Under the pieces are notes generated by a model. The model saw only the letters and a program-made list of their open reading frames with translations. It made no database searches and had not been told where the DNA came from. A stretch of DNA of 53,791 bases, taken from contig CANQOZ010000002.1 of the NCBI GenBank assembly GCA_947625585.1, positions 1 to 53,791 of the forward strand, written 5' to 3'. The translations under genes were made by a program, and so were the position numbers. Every line of letters begins with the position of its first letter. Within the stretch, counting starts at the first letter, position 1. Source of the DNA: an uncultured Eubacteriaceae bacterium. Its GTDB lineage: Bacteria > Bacillota > Clostridia > Eubacteriales > Eubacteriaceae. This document shows, one piece after another, positions 1 to 7,218 of the stretch.

Positions 1-300
1 GAATTATTAAAACCTAAAATTAAAAAGCCTAAAGTTAGTGTTCATATTCAAAAATCCTCAATGGATACTAAATTAGATTTGAGAGGTAAATCAACGGCTG
101 AAGCTGAAATTTTAATTGAAGAATTTATAGCCGATGCAACTTTATTGGGTAAAAATAAATTAGAAGTTATACACGGTTTTGGTACTGGACAGTTAAGAAA
201 AACTGTTCATGATTATTTAAAAAAATCTGATTTGGTTTCATCATTTAGATTGGGAGGACCAGGAGAAGGTGGAGCTGGAGCAACGATTATAGAGTTATAG
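1..300 (+). CDS. mutS2: Endonuclease MutS2, C-terminal end (5' truncated by window)
   Basis: The reading frame is open from base 1, so this is the tail of a longer gene; the ORF track shows only its last internal Met. The visible 99 residues are a lysine-rich linker followed by a complete Smr domain, with LDLRGK near residue 25, HGFGTGQLRK near 58 and the end GGPGEGGAGATIIEL. In the family these mark the LDLR and HGxGxG nuclease motifs. MutS2 is an ATPase that acts on branched DNA and on collided ribosomes in Bacillota; the ATPase part is off-window. It stops 7 bases before the cyclophilin gene and heads the long co-directional run. The end GGPGEGG-(A/T)-G is very typical of MutS2 rather than a free-standing Smr protein. 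Confidence 0.9.
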   Translation, partial: ELLKPKIKKPKVSVHIQKSSMDTKLDLRGKSTAEAEILIEEFIADATLLGKNKLEVIHGFGTGQLRKTVHDYLKKSDLVSSFRLGGPGEGGAGATIIEL

Positions 301-307
301 AGGAAAT

Positions 308-793
308 ATGAGTGATAAAAATACCGTTGTTTTAGAAGTTAATAATGGAAAAAAAGTAGAAATTGAACTATTTCCAGATATTGCTCCTGAAACAGTAAAG
401 AATTTTAAAAAATTAGTTAATGATGGATTTTATAATGGATTAATATTCCATCGTGTTATTCCGGGATTTATGGTACAAGGTGGTGACCCTCTCGGTAATG
501 GAACTGGTGGTCCTGGATATACAATTAAAGGTGAATTTAGCTCGAATGGTTTTGAAAATAATTTAAAACATGAGCGTGGAGTTATTTCGATGGCTCGGAG
601 TTCGGATCCAAATTCGGCTGGATCTCAATTTTTTATTATGACTGATGATGCACCTCATCTTGATGGTGATTATGCGGCATTTGGAAAAGTTAAAAGTGGT
701 ATGGAAGAAATAGATAAAATAGTTCATGCAAAAAGAGACTTAACGAATAAGCCATTTAAAAATCAAGTTATAGAAAAGGCTTATTTAATTTAA
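308..793 (+). CDS. ppiB: Cyclophilin-type peptidyl-prolyl cis-trans isomerase
   Basis: A 161-residue single-domain cyclophilin without signal peptide, so cytosolic. It catalyses cis-trans isomerisation of X-Pro bonds. Visible signature: FHRVIPGFMVQGGD (residues 47-60) with the catalytic Arg49 and the Gln57 equivalent, then ARSSDPNSAGSQFFI around 97-111, which forms the proline pocket. Length matches bacterial cytosolic cyclophilins. The start is supported by AGAGGA seven bases upstream. It follows mutS2 by 7 bases and precedes the transporter gene by 13, so it is probably co-transcribed; the functions look unrelated. Confidence 0.93.
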   Translation: MSDKNTVVLEVNNGKKVEIELFPDIAPETVKNFKKLVNDGFYNGLIFHRVIPGFMVQGGDPLGNGTGGPGYTIKGEFSSNGFENNLKHERGVISMARSSDPNSAGSQFFIMTDDAPHLDGDYAAFGKVKSGMEEIDKIVHAKRDLTNKPFKNQVIEKAYLI

Positions 794-806
794 ATAATAT
801 AAGAAA

Positions 807-2054
807 ATGAATACACAATTAACTGATAGAAATGGATACATAATTGAGCAGGTAATTCCGGTCTCTGATGGACTCGAAGATTTAAGTCCAAGTGAAAGAG
901 TTAAAAAAAGATTAGAAAGAAGAAACGGAATATTAAAAGCTGCTATTGTTGGAATTTCAGTTTGTGTTCTATTTGCTATCATTAAATTTTTTATAGGTAC
1001 AAGCTCTCATTCTTTAGCTATCCGCTCAGATGCTATCAGTTCATTAACTGAAAGTTATTCTTATATTATTTCTTTTCTAGGAATATCATTAGCTCATAAA
1101 AAACCTGATTCAAAGCATCCAAATGGATATGGAAGAATTGAATATTTAACTGCAATTGTTGGAGGAGTCTTAGTTTTAATAACTGGATGGCATTTCTTTG
1201 AAACTTCTTTAAGAAGAATATATAAACCAGAGATGTCTTCAGTAACGGGACTTCAACTAGTAATAATTGCTTTAACTATACTAGGAAAACTTTATCTATA
1301 TTTTGATGATAAAAAAATTGGGCATAAATTTAATTCAGCTGGACTAATAACTGCTAGTAGAAGTGCTCTTTTATCTAGTTTATCTTCATTATTAGTTATA
1401 ATTGCAGCTGTTGTAGCTCAGGTCTATAAAGTTGATATTGATGGATGGGTCGGTTTAATAATCGCTTGTTTTATGATTTTTGTTGGTATAGTCGGTTTAA
1501 AAGGTGGAATTACTTCTATTTTAGGGAAACCAGTCTCGAAAAAGGTAGCTCAAGCCATAACAAGAATTCTTTTAGATAATCCACCTATTGTTGGGGTTTA
1601 TGACTTACGAATAAATAATTTAGGAACAGGGTTATTTCGAGGGACTGTTAATGCTGAAGTTCCTGCTGAAACAAATGCAGAAGAAGTTTATGAAGCATTT
1701 AGAAAAGCTAGAACAGAAATTTATAGAAAAACAGGAGTTGATATGACAATCGGAATCATTACAGTTAATTACTGTAAAGAAGAAGTTTTTCCTAAATATC
1801 AACGAATTAGTAATAAGATTCTTAATGAAGAAGGTGTTCAAAATGTTCATGGTTTTAACTGGAATGAGGACACAAATGATGTAGACCTTCATGTTATTGT
1901 TGATTATAATTCATTAAATAACCAAGACTTAGAAGAAAAAATTAGAGATATAGTAAAAGAAGAAATTCCCGATTCAAATGTTTTGGTTGATTTTAATGTT
2001 AATTGTATTGAAGATCCTAATCAATTAAAAGAAGCTGTTTGTAAGATTCAATGA
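807..2054 (+). CDS. Cation diffusion facilitator-like membrane protein with substituted metal site
   Basis: 415 residues with the cation diffusion facilitator (CDF) layout: a cytosolic N-terminal stretch, about six membrane helices (residues 42-235), then soluble C-terminal domains. HPNGYGRIEYL (104-114) is a CDF hallmark, and NSAGLITASRSALLSSLSS aligns with the usual NSxALxADxxHHxxDxLSS of helix 5. The expected metal ligands are absent: helix 2 reads DAISSLTES (Ser78 and Glu82 at the N/H and D positions), and helix 5 has Ser186 and Ser190 in place of His and Asp. The soluble part seems to hold two ZT_dimer-like units (about 250-325 and 335-400). No clear ribosome binding site. By fold a divalent-metal exporter, but substrate and even transport activity are doubtful. 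Confidence 0.78.
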   Translation: MNTQLTDRNGYIIEQVIPVSDGLEDLSPSERVKKRLERRNGILKAAIVGISVCVLFAIIKFFIGTSSHSLAIRSDAISSLTESYSYIISFLGISLAHKKPDSKHPNGYGRIEYLTAIVGGVLVLITGWHFFETSLRRIYKPEMSSVTGLQLVIIALTILGKLYLYFDDKKIGHKFNSAGLITASRSALLSSLSSLLVIIAAVVAQVYKVDIDGWVGLIIACFMIFVGIVGLKGGITSILGKPVSKKVAQAITRILLDNPPIVGVYDLRINNLGTGLFRGTVNAEVPAETNAEEVYEAFRKARTEIYRKTGVDMTIGIITVNYCKEEVFPKYQRISNKILNEEGVQNVHGFNWNEDTNDVDLHVIVDYNSLNNQDLEEKIRDIVKEEIPDSNVLVDFNVNCIEDPNQLKEAVCKIQ

Positions 2055-2662
2055 GATTAATACTAGTTAGACATAGTGAAACATTTGGTAATGTGGAAAA
2101 AAGATTTAATGGAATTACGGAATCAGCACTAACTGAAAAAGGTAAGTTAATGCAAAAACAAGTTTTAGAACACTTAGAAAACATTAATAAAATTTTTCCA
2201 ATTAATAAAATCTTCAGTTCTCCTTCAAAAAGAGCCTTACATGCTGCCGAGAAATTTTCTAATACAACTGGAATTGATTTAGAAGTTGTAAATGAATTAA
2301 TTGAATATAATTTTGGAATATTTGATGGCTTATCTTTTAAAGAAGCTAGAGATGTTAATAGCAATCTACTTGATAAGTGGTTAGATAATTCTATTGAAAT
2401 GGCTTTACCAAATGGTGAATCATTTAAAGATAAAACTATTCGAGTTTCAAATTGGGTAAAATCGATATTAAGTAAAAATTATGAAACTGTTATTGTTTTT
2501 ACTCATGGAGCAACATTTCGTTCAATACTAATGGAATTATTAGAATTACCACTTGAACAAGCCTGGCATTTTAATGTTGGTTTAGGTTCGTTTTGTATAA
2601 TCAATTATGAAAATAATTATGGGGTTTTAGAAGAGTTTATAAATCCCAATTTTAAATTCTAG
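2051..2662 (+). CDS. Histidine phosphatase family (phosphoglycerate mutase-like) protein
   Basis: 203 residues of the branch-1 histidine phosphatase superfamily. The N-terminus LILVRHSETFGN carries the phosphate-accepting His in the RHxET-like motif (Ser replaces the usual Gly). The second catalytic His is in FTHGATFRSIL (around residue 153), and IEYNFGIFDGLSF matches the acid-residue loop. Members include cobalamin-pathway phosphatases, PhoE-type broad phosphatases and mutases; the substrate cannot be assigned here and no cobalamin genes are nearby. It overlaps the transporter stop by 4 bases (ATGA), indicating translational coupling. Confidence 0.88.
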   Translation: MRLILVRHSETFGNVEKRFNGITESALTEKGKLMQKQVLEHLENINKIFPINKIFSSPSKRALHAAEKFSNTTGIDLEVVNELIEYNFGIFDGLSFKEARDVNSNLLDKWLDNSIEMALPNGESFKDKTIRVSNWVKSILSKNYETVIVFTHGATFRSILMELLELPLEQAWHFNVGLGSFCIINYENNYGVLEEFINPNFKF

Positions 2663-2672
2663 AAAGATTTTA

Positions 2673-3629
2673 ATGGTAGAGGTTTCAAGAGATTTAGTTA
2701 TAAATAATCCTGATCATTTAGCCTATGTTCTAGGTCGATATGATGAAAATATTAGAAATATTGAAGACAAATTAGGCGTTGAAATACGTTGTAGAAAAAA
2801 TACAATTAGGGTAATAGGTAATGACAATAGTGTTTCAGAAGCTATAAATATTTTAAAAGAATTAGAAGAAAGTGCTTCAAAAGGGATTGTTATTAATAAA
2901 GAAACAACAGATTATCTTATATCAGTTAAAGAAGAAAGAGAAAAGGAAAGCTTTTCTGATCTAAATGATACAATTGTTTGTTTTACTACTAAAGGTAAAC
3001 CTATCAAACCAAAAACTTATGGTCAAAAAAAATACTTAGATTCTATCGATAGGAATGATATAGTTTTTGGAATTGGTCCAGCTGGAACTGGTAAAACATA
3101 CCTCGCTATGGCTAAAGCGATAACTGCATTTAAAAATGAAGAAGTTGAAAGGATGATTTTAACTAGGCCGGCTGTTGAAGCGGGGGAACGTTTAGGTTTT
3201 CTACCAGGAGATCTTCAAGAAAAAGTAGATCCATATTTAAGACCATTATATGATGCTTTATACGAAATTATGGGAGCCGAATCTTTTAAAAAGAATATGG
3301 AAAAGGGTTTAATTGAGGTAGCCCCTCTAGCCTATATGAGAGGTAGAACTCTTGAAAATGCTTTTATTATATTGGATGAAGCTCAAAATACTACTCCAGA
3401 GCAAATGAAGATGTTTTTAACTCGATTTGGTCAAGGTTCCAAAATTATTGTTACTGGGGATACAACTCAAATTGACTTACCTAGTGGTGATCGTTCCGGA
3501 TTAATTGAAGCTCGTAAAATCTTAAAGGGAATTAAAGGTATTTCTTTTAATGATCTAAAAGCTGAAGATGTTGTTAGAAATAAATTGGTTCAGAAAATTA
3601 TTGAAGCTTATGATACTTATCGACCATGA
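2673..3629 (+). CDS. phoH: PhoH-family ATPase
   Basis: 318 residues. A KH-like N-terminal region (to about 95) precedes the PhoH P-loop NTPase. Walker A is GPAGTGKT (about 134-141) and Walker B is IILDEAQNTTPEQMKMF (about 231-247), followed by the characteristic VTGDTTQIDLP. PhoH proteins of this type sit next to ybeY in many bacteria and are linked to RNA metabolism and ribosome maturation, although the exact activity is unsettled. It overlaps ybeY by 4 bases, as is common in the phoH-ybeY-dgkA-era cluster. Confidence 0.94.
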   Translation: MVEVSRDLVINNPDHLAYVLGRYDENIRNIEDKLGVEIRCRKNTIRVIGNDNSVSEAINILKELEESASKGIVINKETTDYLISVKEEREKESFSDLNDTIVCFTTKGKPIKPKTYGQKKYLDSIDRNDIVFGIGPAGTGKTYLAMAKAITAFKNEEVERMILTRPAVEAGERLGFLPGDLQEKVDPYLRPLYDALYEIMGAESFKKNMEKGLIEVAPLAYMRGRTLENAFIILDEAQNTTPEQMKMFLTRFGQGSKIIVTGDTTQIDLPSGDRSGLIEARKILKGIKGISFNDLKAEDVVRNKLVQKIIEAYDTYRP

Positions 3630-4096
3630 TTGAATTAAATATCTTAAACTGGCATAACGATTTAAGTAATAATTTAAAAAAGAATATAAAAAAAGCCTTC
3701 AATCTAATTTTAAAGAATGAAGGCTTAAATATTAATGCTGAAGTTTCATTAGAATTTGTTTCAGATAATAAAATAAGAGAATTAAATCAAAATTATAGAA
3801 ATATTGATAAAACTACAGATGTTTTATCTTTTCCTATATTTTCTGATAAAAATGAAATTCTTTGTATTAAGACTAAAAATCCACTTGAATTAGGAGATAT
3901 AATTATTAACTTAAATCAAGCAAGTAAACAAGCTAAACTTTATGGAAATTCCCTCGATTATGAGGTACTTTATTTAGCCATACATAGTTTTCTTCATTTA
4001 TTAGGATATGATCATATAAAAGTTGAAGATAAAAAGATAATGAGAAATATTGAAAAGAAAATAATTCAGGATGGTAAATTCTATGAGACCAGATAA
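3626..4096 (+). CDS. ybeY: Endoribonuclease YbeY
   Basis: 156 residues ending in the zinc-binding motif HSFLHLLGYDH (about residues 120-130), the H-x3-H-x5-H signature of the UPF0054/YbeY metalloprotein family. Upstream lies NYRNIDKTTDVLSFP, also diagnostic. YbeY acts in 16S rRNA 3'-end maturation and ribosome quality control. It lies between phoH (4-base overlap) and dgkA (short overlap), the conserved order in Bacillota. The ATGA junction with phoH supports the chosen start. Confidence 0.95.
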   Translation: MIELNILNWHNDLSNNLKKNIKKAFNLILKNEGLNINAEVSLEFVSDNKIRELNQNYRNIDKTTDVLSFPIFSDKNEILCIKTKNPLELGDIIINLNQASKQAKLYGNSLDYEVLYLAIHSFLHLLGYDHIKVEDKKIMRNIEKKIIQDGKFYETR

Positions 4097-4613
4097 GTAC
4101 CCCATAGATGAACAAACTGAAAGTACTGGACCAATTAATGTAGAAGAAATTCGACTATTATCTGAAACACAAATAAGACAAGAGACTTTAAATAGGAAAC
4201 AGAAAAAAAAGCATGAATTAAGATCTCTTGAAGTTAAAAATCAACCTATTCAATTAAAACGTTTAGGGCGAAGTTTTAGATATGCTTTTTCTGGGTTAAT
4301 CTATGTAATTAGAACTCAACCAAATATGAAAATCCATATTATTGCTGCAACTTTTGCAATAATACTTGGTTTTACTCTTCATATTTCTGAACCTGAATGG
4401 TTAGCTTTAGTTCTTGTTATCGGATTTGTTATTATTCTTGAATTTATTAATACAGCAATAGAATCTCTAGTTGATTTATATACTGAAGACTTTAATTTCT
4501 TAGCTAAGACAGCTAAAGATGTTGGAGCTGCTACTGTTTTAGTTATGGCTATTGTTTCTGTTGTAACTGGTTGTATTATTTTTTTACCTAAAATTATTGA
4601 TTTAATTGTGTGA
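4083..4613 (+). CDS. dgkA: Diacylglycerol/undecaprenol kinase family protein with N-terminal extension
   Basis: A prokaryotic DgkA-type integral membrane kinase; Bacillota members mostly phosphorylate undecaprenol to recycle the cell-wall lipid carrier. The kinase core begins near LGRSFRYAFSGL and shows FVIILEFINTAIESLVDL, holding the catalytic Glu, and KTAKDVGAATVLVMA, with about three membrane helices. The family is usually near 120-130 residues; this protein is about 176 because of a roughly 60-residue charged, membrane-free N-terminal extension of unknown role. I chose ATG 4083 because AGGA lies 11 bases upstream; the ORF-track start at 4071 is possible and adds four residues. The gene overlaps the end of ybeY. 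Confidence 0.88.
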   Translation: MRPDKYPIDEQTESTGPINVEEIRLLSETQIRQETLNRKQKKKHELRSLEVKNQPIQLKRLGRSFRYAFSGLIYVIRTQPNMKIHIIAATFAIILGFTLHISEPEWLALVLVIGFVIILEFINTAIESLVDLYTEDFNFLAKTAKDVGAATVLVMAIVSVVTGCIIFLPKIIDLIV

Positions 4614-4618
4614 TCTAA

Positions 4619-5518
4619 ATGAATGAGAAAAATTTTAAATCTGGTTTTATTAGTGTAATTGGTAGACCTAATGTTGGTAAATCAACATTACTTAATGCTT
4701 TAATGGGTGAAAAGTTAGTAATTACGTCGCCTAAGCCACAAACTACAAGAAATGCAATTCGATGTATTTTAAATGACGGTGATAGTCAAGTAGTTTTTAT
4801 TGATACTCCTGGTTTAACCAAAGCTAGGAATAAACTAGGTGATTTTATGGAACAATCCGTTAAGTCATCTTTAACTGATATTGAAGGTATTATTTATATT
4901 TTAGAACCTGAAGAAGAATTTGGGAAAACAGATTTAGAAATAATAGAATTACTTAAAAAGCAAAAGGTTCCTATTATTGCGTTAATTAATAAAATAGATA
5001 CAATTGATAAAAGAAAAGTGCTTAAAACAATAGAGAATTTGGCTTCTTATGGTATTTTTAAAGAAATTATTCCAATATCTGCTCTAAAAAATGATGGTAT
5101 AGATATTGTTAAAAAAGAAATAAAAAAGCTTCTTCCAGAAGGACCTCCATATTTCCCAACTGATCAAATTATTGATCAAAATGAAAGATTTATCTTTAGT
5201 GAAATTATTAGGGAAAAAATTTTAAAAGCTACAAATGATGAAGTTCCTCATGGTACAGCTGTTGAAATTTTGTCTGTCAATCAAAGACCAAATAAAGAAA
5301 TTCTTGATATCGATGCAACTATTTTTTGTGAAAAAAAGCAGCATAAGGGAATAATTATTGGGAAAGATGGAAAGAAACTAAAAAATATCGGTATTCAAGC
5401 AAGAAAAGAAATTGAAAAATTCTTAGAAAAACCTGTTAATTTAAATTTATGGGTTAAAGTAAGAGAGAATTGGAGAGATAAACCTTTTGATTTAAAAGAT
5501 TTAGGTTATAAAAATTAA
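4619..5518 (+). CDS. era: GTPase Era
   Basis: 299 residues, the usual Era length. GTPase motifs in order: G1 GRPNVGKS (15-22), G3 DTPG (near 63), G4 NKID (near 127) and G5 ISALK. The C-terminal KH domain has IIIGKDGKKLKNIG, which binds the 3' end of 16S rRNA. Era assists 30S assembly and couples it to cell-cycle control. The gene starts 5 bases after dgkA and its stop codon shares a base with the recO start (TAATG). No good ribosome binding site is visible, so coupling to upstream translation is likely. Confidence 0.96.
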   Translation: MNEKNFKSGFISVIGRPNVGKSTLLNALMGEKLVITSPKPQTTRNAIRCILNDGDSQVVFIDTPGLTKARNKLGDFMEQSVKSSLTDIEGIIYILEPEEEFGKTDLEIIELLKKQKVPIIALINKIDTIDKRKVLKTIENLASYGIFKEIIPISALKNDGIDIVKKEIKKLLPEGPPYFPTDQIIDQNERFIFSEIIREKILKATNDEVPHGTAVEILSVNQRPNKEILDIDATIFCEKKQHKGIIIGKDGKKLKNIGIQARKEIEKFLEKPVNLNLWVKVRENWRDKPFDLKDLGYKN

Positions 5519-6264
5519 TGGCTTTAGAATCAACAAGAGGATTGGTTATTTCAGAACGCTCTTATAATGAGAGTGATAAAATAATAACTATTTTTTCAGA
5601 AAATGGTAAATTCCAGGCCATAGCTAATGGCGTTAAAAATCCAAAAAGTTCCCTTTCAGCAGGATGTAGATTGTTTGCCTGGAGTGAATTTCAATATTTT
5701 CCTGGAAAAACTTTTGCAAAAATAACTCAAGCTAACTTAATAGATCCGTTTTATAATATTAGTTCAAATTTAGAATTAGTAAGTTATGCTTCTTATATTG
5801 CTGATTTAATTAAAAATTTTTATGATGATAATCAACTTGATAAAGTTATTTTGAAGCATTTAGTCTATTATTTTTATTATATTAATAGTTCACCGGATAA
5901 AGTTCTTTTATTAACTTTAACTTTTCAGCTGAAGTTACTAACTGCGTTAGGAATAATACCTAATTTTAACTCTATTCTGTCTTTAGACTCGAATATTCCG
6001 ATTTATTTTTCAATAACAGATGCAAATTTTGATAATAAACGTTCTACCAATAAATTGACTTATCGTTTAAATAAGAATGAAATTGATTTATTACTTCATC
6101 TTTATAAAAATCCGATAAGCACAATTTTCAAAGAAAATTTAAATTTAGAGAAAATTAATTTAGTTAGACTAATTGAAATCTTTAATAGTTTTATTGAAAG
6201 TCAATTATCTAAGCAACTGAAGTCATTTAAAATTTTAAAAGAATTAAATCAAGGTAGCTTATGA
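5518..6264 (+). CDS. recO: DNA repair protein RecO, without zinc-finger cysteines
   Basis: 248 residues. The N-terminal OB fold is recognisable from RGLVISERSYNESDKIITIFS and AIANGVKNPKSSLSAGCRLF; the C-terminal half is helical. RecO helps load RecA onto SSB-coated single-stranded DNA with RecR in gap repair. Many RecO proteins carry a four-cysteine zinc finger after the FELRLLxxLGYxP segment; here that segment is FQLKLLTALGIIPNF and the following stretch contains no cysteine, so the finger is lost. Position directly after era is the standard context. It overlaps the next gene by 4 bases. Confidence 0.9.
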   Translation: MALESTRGLVISERSYNESDKIITIFSENGKFQAIANGVKNPKSSLSAGCRLFAWSEFQYFPGKTFAKITQANLIDPFYNISSNLELVSYASYIADLIKNFYDDNQLDKVILKHLVYYFYYINSSPDKVLLLTLTFQLKLLTALGIIPNFNSILSLDSNIPIYFSITDANFDNKRSTNKLTYRLNKNEIDLLLHLYKNPISTIFKENLNLEKINLVRLIEIFNSFIESQLSKQLKSFKILKELNQGSL

Positions 6265-7217
6265 AAAAAGAAACCAAATTAGAACCAGTTTTTATACTAT
6301 TATCTTTATTACTAGGTTACTTTTTTAGCTTTTTTAAACTCTCATTTTCTTTAAACTATGATTTAGAAGAAATACTTCTCTCAATTCTATTATTTTTTAT
6401 CTTTTTAGAAATAGATTGGTCTGAATTAAAAGTTGAGTTTAATAATAAGAAATTCAGAAATATAGTTCTTATAATTAATTTTCTTTGGACTCCCATTTTT
6501 GCATATATTCTTGGACTTATATTTTTAAACTTCAATTTGGATTTACGAATTGCTCTTGTTTTATTATTAGTAATGCCTTGTACTGACTGGTATTTAATAT
6601 TTACTGAAATAACAGGTGGTAATCTTGACTTATCAACTAGTATCTTACCTTATAATCTGATTTTCCAATTACTTTTATTGCCAATTTATTTATTTATTTT
6701 TTTTGGAAATAACAGTTTTATTTTCGATCTTGGTTTAACTATTTCAACTATTCTGGAATTATTAGTTCCATTAATGTTAGCATTAATTGCTAGATTTATC
6801 CTGATTAAAGTTTTAGATAATGAGAGAATAATTCATAAGGCTTGTGATAAGATTGAATTTATTCTAATTTGTATTATCGCATTCTTCTTATTTTTAACAG
6901 AAGGACAAGAGATTAATAATTCATTAACTGAATATCCAATTTTCTTTTTATCTATAGTTATTTATTATGTTGTTAACTTTATTCTAAGTTTATATTTAGG
7001 AAATCATTTTAAATTTAATAATTCTGACATTATTAGTTTAATATTTACAACAACTTCAAAGAATACTCCTTTATCTTTAACTTTGGCTGGAATTTTATTT
7101 CCAAGTCATAAGGTTATTTCTTTAGTTTTAATTCTTGGTCCATTAACAGAAATACCATTTTCATTACTAGAATCAGCTATACTAAAAAAACTACTTCCAG
7201 TTTCTAGAGAGGAATAA
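6261..7217 (+). CDS. Arsenite permease/bile-acid:Na+ symporter-like transporter
   Basis: 318 residues, almost entirely hydrophobic with about ten membrane helices. LLLVMPCTDWYLIFT near residues 107-121 resembles the PCTDW motif seen in ACR3-type and related BASS-fold permeases. The C-terminal half has FTTTSKNTPLSLTLAGILFP, matching the conserved N-x-P crossover region of this fold. The family includes arsenite exporters and sodium-coupled organic-anion carriers. No arsenic regulator or reductase gene is nearby, so the substrate is left open. It sits between recO and dnaE with a 4-base overlap to recO, an unusual place for a transporter. Confidence 0.75.
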   Translation: MKKETKLEPVFILLSLLLGYFFSFFKLSFSLNYDLEEILLSILLFFIFLEIDWSELKVEFNNKKFRNIVLIINFLWTPIFAYILGLIFLNFNLDLRIALVLLLVMPCTDWYLIFTEITGGNLDLSTSILPYNLIFQLLLLPIYLFIFFGNNSFIFDLGLTISTILELLVPLMLALIARFILIKVLDNERIIHKACDKIEFILICIIAFFLFLTEGQEINNSLTEYPIFFLSIVIYYVVNFILSLYLGNHFKFNNSDIISLIFTTTSKNTPLSLTLAGILFPSHKVISLVLILGPLTEIPFSLLESAILKKLLPVSREE

Positions 7218-7218
7218 A

